DNA of 36,145 nucleotides from an uncultured Prevotella sp. (GTDB lineage Bacteria > Bacteroidota > Bacteroidia > Bacteroidales > Bacteroidaceae): the NCBI GenBank assembly GCA_900317685.1, contig ONHQ01000047.1, positions 1 through 36,145 on the forward strand. The letters are read 5' to 3'. Below, in pieces: positions 33,262-36,145 of the stretch. The position numbers were made by a program, and so were the translations under genes. A model generated the notes under the pieces. The model saw only the letters and a list, made by a program, of their open reading frames with translations. It had not been told where the DNA came from and searched no databases. Position 1 is the first letter of the stretch; each line of letters starts with the position of its first letter.

Positions 33262-35658
33262 ATGAAAAGACTGAGATTATCTCTACTTATTATTGTCTTG
33301 TGCCTACTGGGAAGCAAATCACAGGCAATAGAAGTAACAAATGAGGGTAATACTCTTACCATCACGCTCGACAAGGACGAGCACCTAACCGAGAAAGACG
33401 TAGAACCTTATTATACGAGTGCTACGAAAGTTATTGTAAAGACGAAAACGTCAGACCCGAAAGACGAGGAAACGCTTTCCAACCTGACGTATCTAGTACC
33501 TGCAGACTTTGAGATCCTCAACAAATTCACGAAAGCCACCACTATGGATCTCCATAGTGTCAACTATCTGTTCAGCGATATCTCGTTGAAGGGTGAAAGT
33601 CTCAAGTATGTACGTCTGAGAGACGGCATCAAGAACATACAGCAGGCATGGTTCGGCTCAGCCATTGAGGGCGCATACTCCTATAGCAAGGAGGGGGAGT
33701 CTACAAACGCTTATTGCGTGTACTGCAACAATCAGTCCAACACAGCAGGTGGTAAAATTAGTGGAATCTTCAACTCATTGAGGGAAAGCTTCTCTTTATC
33801 AGATACTGACGCTCATAAGCTCAAGCTCGATAACAATGAAGCTCACTTCTATGTCCTTGTCAATGGATACATCAATTTCAATGATGTCGGAGCGCTCAAA
33901 GGCGACGTGCTTCATTACAGTGCCATCGACATGAGTCTGCTCAATGCAACCTATGTAGATAGTAAAGGCAACATGGATTATGAGCACTTTAGTCTACAAA
34001 ACATGAATGAGAAGCTTAAAAGCATTGCTCTCCCCAGTAACATGGATGTCATTGGCGATTACTGTCTTAACAACTGTCATGCCATCACGAAAGTTATCAT
34101 CCCGGATGGTGTTAAGTCCATCGGGACTGGAGCATTTCAAGATTGTTACAGTATCACAAGTTTGAATATCCCAGAAAGATGCGAAATTATAGGTAAAGAA
34201 GCGTTCCTAAACACGCGTCTGCAAGCCGTCAAACTTCCTTCCACACTGAAAAGCATTGGATACGAAGCGTTCAAAGGCAACAAAGACTTGACAACGATTA
34301 CTTTCCCCACACCAGCACCTAATGTAAAACTAACACTCGGGTATCACGTATTTAATGGATGTGATAATCTTAGAGATATATACATCACATCTGTCGCGCC
34401 AACAATCGGCACAAAACCAGAAGAAGAGACCTTCTCAAACACGCAGCAAGGAGGAAATGCTTGTAGGGGCGATCTTACATCTGGATATGTAACTTTTGAT
34501 GATTATAAAGCATCGAGTGGAAACACTCCTATCTTCCTGCACTATCCAAAAGGTCAAGGAAAAGACTATGGCGACGTAAGCGACGAAGACTGCCGAAAAG
34601 CAAAATACACCTACGACGGCAAGGAAGGATACAAGCAGGCCAATGGATATATGGACAAGTATCCACAAGGAGAAGAAGCAAAAAACTGGTACAACGAACA
34701 CAGCGGTTGGGCACGTTTTGCCTTTGCATCAGAGTATGACGAGAAGCCCATCGACGTTCCCGAACAGTACAACGATGGCCGTTGGTACACGATGTGCTTC
34801 CCGTTCAACCTGACGCGCAAGCAGATCGAGGACACCTTCGGCAGCGGTACAGAAGTTTGCAACTTCCAATACGTAGAGAAAGAGCAGATTGGTGAGATGA
34901 CCGTCTACTCCATCCGCTTCAACGAAGACTTGATTAAAAATGGTCTGGACGCTGAAGGCAAGCCCATCACTCCGGGCTCTAAGATCATTACCTACGCTGA
35001 TAAGCCGTATATGATCCACCCCAGCCAAAAGCCGGGCAATGGCAAATATCAGATCACAGACGGCGACCGTTGGGAATATAAAGAAGATGAGAACGGACAA
35101 AGCGAGAAAACAGACCAGCTGATCAGCTTCGATGTAACAAACAAGAAACCCGGATTCACAAAAGGCGATATCAGCGATGCCACAGTTACCAGCCCAGCAC
35201 ACGTCGATGCTGTGTTCCAAGGCAACTATGAGAAGCAGTTGATCCCCTTCGGTGTCTTCTTCCTCGCAAGCAACGAATACTACAAGATTGAAGCTTCCAA
35301 AGATCAGAGTCGTAACAAGGGTTATCTCAATCCTTACACCGCCTACGTGGAAATCAAGGACGCCGACTTCAATGCCGACAAGTATATCGCAGGCCTGAAG
35401 AACAGTAAAGTTATGCCCAAAGATGCTTCAGTTGGTAAGGCAAAGATCATCTTCCCGTCTCTGTGGGGTGAGGATGACATGAGTAACAGCACAACGACTG
35501 CCATCATTCCTGTCCACGTAGCAAAGAAGCCCGTCGATATGGAGAATGCCCGCATCTACAACCTTCAGGGACAGCTTGTCGGCATCGGCGCGGATACGCT
35601 GAAGACGCTCCACAACGGCATCTATGTGATGAATGGCAAAAAATATGTAATACGCTAA
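33262..35658 (+). CDS. BspA-like leucine-rich-repeat surface protein
   Basis: A 798-residue exported protein with signal peptide MKRLRLSLLIIVLCLLGSKS-QA. Residues about 250-380 hold BspA/TpLRR-type repeats with the pattern IPDGVKSIGTGAFQDC..., LPSTLKSIGYEAFKGN; proteins with these repeats in Bacteroidota often bind host matrix or other cells. From about 500 comes the CxPF module (GRWYTMCFPFNLTRKQIEDT, FG..) related to that of the 1690-residue protein, and the last ~35 residues (ARIYNLQGQLV...GIYVMNGKKYVIR) match the same C-terminal motif. A small AGSN protein gene starts 51 bp after the stop. A decayed paralogue lies at 26546-26950. No LPxTG or other anchor is visible. Confidence 0.88.
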   Translation: MKRLRLSLLIIVLCLLGSKSQAIEVTNEGNTLTITLDKDEHLTEKDVEPYYTSATKVIVKTKTSDPKDEETLSNLTYLVPADFEILNKFTKATTMDLHSVNYLFSDISLKGESLKYVRLRDGIKNIQQAWFGSAIEGAYSYSKEGESTNAYCVYCNNQSNTAGGKISGIFNSLRESFSLSDTDAHKLKLDNNEAHFYVLVNGYINFNDVGALKGDVLHYSAIDMSLLNATYVDSKGNMDYEHFSLQNMNEKLKSIALPSNMDVIGDYCLNNCHAITKVIIPDGVKSIGTGAFQDCYSITSLNIPERCEIIGKEAFLNTRLQAVKLPSTLKSIGYEAFKGNKDLTTITFPTPAPNVKLTLGYHVFNGCDNLRDIYITSVAPTIGTKPEEETFSNTQQGGNACRGDLTSGYVTFDDYKASSGNTPIFLHYPKGQGKDYGDVSDEDCRKAKYTYDGKEGYKQANGYMDKYPQGEEAKNWYNEHSGWARFAFASEYDEKPIDVPEQYNDGRWYTMCFPFNLTRKQIEDTFGSGTEVCNFQYVEKEQIGEMTVYSIRFNEDLIKNGLDAEGKPITPGSKIITYADKPYMIHPSQKPGNGKYQITDGDRWEYKEDENGQSEKTDQLISFDVTNKKPGFTKGDISDATVTSPAHVDAVFQGNYEKQLIPFGVFFLASNEYYKIEASKDQSRNKGYLNPYTAYVEIKDADFNADKYIAGLKNSKVMPKDASVGKAKIIFPSLWGEDDMSNSTTTAIIPVHVAKKPVDMENARIYNLQGQLVGIGADTLKTLHNGIYVMNGKKYVIR

Positions 35659-35677
35659 ATAACAAAAAACTACCTTC

Positions 35678-35691
35678 GGGCCGAAAGGCCC
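35678..35691 (+). other. GNRA-tetraloop hairpin before the second small gene
   Basis: GGGCC-GAAA-GGCCC is a perfect 5-bp stem with a GAAA tetraloop, 18 bp before the ATG at 35710. It could stabilise an mRNA end or affect translation of the small gene. Confidence 0.6.
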
Positions 35692-35709
35692 AACTAACAA
35701 CGAAAAGAA

Positions 35710-35940
35710 ATGAAAAAGAAATATATCGTACCAAGAACTGAGATCATGGAGATGACCGTGCAACCGCTCATGGCTGGCAGCAACACAAAACAGAGTGTCA
35801 GAAACTCAATAGGCACCGACAACTACAGCACCTATAAAAAGCCTCTTATCGAAGTCGGCTGGGATGATGGCAATGAAGACTCCTATGCAAAAGGCTTCAA
35901 GCCGGTAGGTGCATGGAACGATAGCTGGGAGGACGAGTAA
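35710..35940 (+). CDS. Small acidic 'AGSN' protein following the BspA-like gene
   Basis: A 76-residue protein with the same layout as the one at 32262: MKKKYIVPRTEIMEM start, LMAGSN at residues 20-25, polar middle, and acidic aromatic end (EVGWDDGNEDSYA, WNDSWEDE). There is no signal peptide. It follows the BspA-like gene by 51 bp, with a GNRA hairpin between. Function unknown; a partner or processing role for the upstream surface protein is an inference from the repeated arrangement. Confidence 0.8.
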   Translation: MKKKYIVPRTEIMEMTVQPLMAGSNTKQSVRNSIGTDNYSTYKKPLIEVGWDDGNEDSYAKGFKPVGAWNDSWEDE

Positions 35941-35941
35941 A

Positions 35942-36040
35942 GGGAGCCTCCCCCCAACACAGCCTCACCCCCAACACAGCCTCACCCCCAACACAGCCTC
36001 ACCCCCAACCCCTCTCCAAAGGGAGAGGGGGGGGAGCCTC
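35942..36040. repeat. 17-bp tandem repeat plus REP-like palindrome (family B)
   Basis: ACAGCCTCACCCCCAAC occurs three times in tandem (35959-36009), preceded by a degenerate unit (35942-35958). CCCCTCTCC-AAA-GGGAGAGGGG follows (36009-36030), the reverse orientation of the element at 23852-23887. No gene is seen in 35941-36145. Confidence 0.8.
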
Positions 36041-36047
36041 ACCCCCA

Positions 36048-36145
36048 AGAGGCTGTGTCAAAAGTCCATTTTGAGCCATCTTCGAATTTAACACATTAAA
36101 GCCCGAACTTTCACAAGCTCGGGCTTTGTTATGTCCCAAAAAATT
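36048..36145. mobile_element. Possible insertion-sequence end (partial, runs off window)
   Basis: AGAGGCTGTGTCAAAAGTCC at 36048-36067 resembles the terminal inverted repeats of some IS1182-like elements. It is followed by a hairpin AAAGCCCGA (36098-36106)/TCGGGCTTT (36119-36127). No transposase is in the window, so the call rests on the terminus alone; the hairpin could also be an ordinary terminator. Confidence 0.3.

Overview
The window looks like chromosome of a Bacteroidota species, most likely Prevotellaceae (Prevotella in the broad sense). The evidence is promoters of the TAnnTTTG (-7) / TTTG (-33) type in front of several genes, weak or absent Shine-Dalgarno sequences, a short (~291 aa) primary sigma factor, a TamB plus lipoprotein-TamL pair, and two large secreted proteins (one with BspA-type leucine-rich repeats) ending in the Gly/Tyr-rich C-terminal motif common in Prevotella surface proteins. 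This assignment is from pattern recognition; no database was searched.

Layout. 1-3.2 kb: an outer-membrane beta-barrel protein of the TonB-receptor type. 3.4-4.9 kb, minus strand: a LOG-family phosphoribohydrolase and the primary sigma factor rpoD. 4.9-5.3 kb: a divergent intergenic region with a compact cluster of DnaA-box sequences and short direct repeats, a candidate replication origin; every gene from there to the right end reads rightward. 5.3-12.3 kb: tamB and tamL (outer-membrane translocation/assembly module). 12.3-13.4 kb: a gene-poor segment with palindromes, a 33-bp tandem repeat and a convincing minus-strand transcription unit (promoter to terminator, ~205 nt) that looks like an unannotated small RNA. 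13.4-14.9 kb: rubredoxin and flavodiiron protein, an oxygen/NO-reducing pair. 15.0-17.5 kb: tRNA-Val(GAC) followed after 15 nt by a P-loop/CYTH protein and two tandem deoxynucleoside kinases.

17.6-23.7 kb: GDP-fucose synthesis and use (gmd, fcl, a two-domain family 2 glycosyltransferase, an MFS transporter), with a VapC-type toxin-antitoxin module between gmd and fcl. 24.1-26.2 kb: an HU-family protein, a 29-residue very basic protein and an RNase G/E. 26.3-35.9 kb: a surface-protein island holding a decayed copy of a BspA-like gene, a 1690-residue Ig-like surface protein, and an intact BspA-like protein. Both large proteins share a related C-terminal module, and each is followed directly by a small acidic protein with an 'AGSN' motif and a Trp/Asp/Glu-rich tail. 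The right end carries C-rich tandem repeats and a possible insertion-sequence end.

The items most worth follow-up are the paired large-surface-protein/small-AGSN-protein units, the minus-strand RNA at about 12.92-13.13 kb, the DnaA-box cluster at about 5.1 kb, the tRNA-mRNA junction at 15.08 kb and the duplicated promoter cassette.
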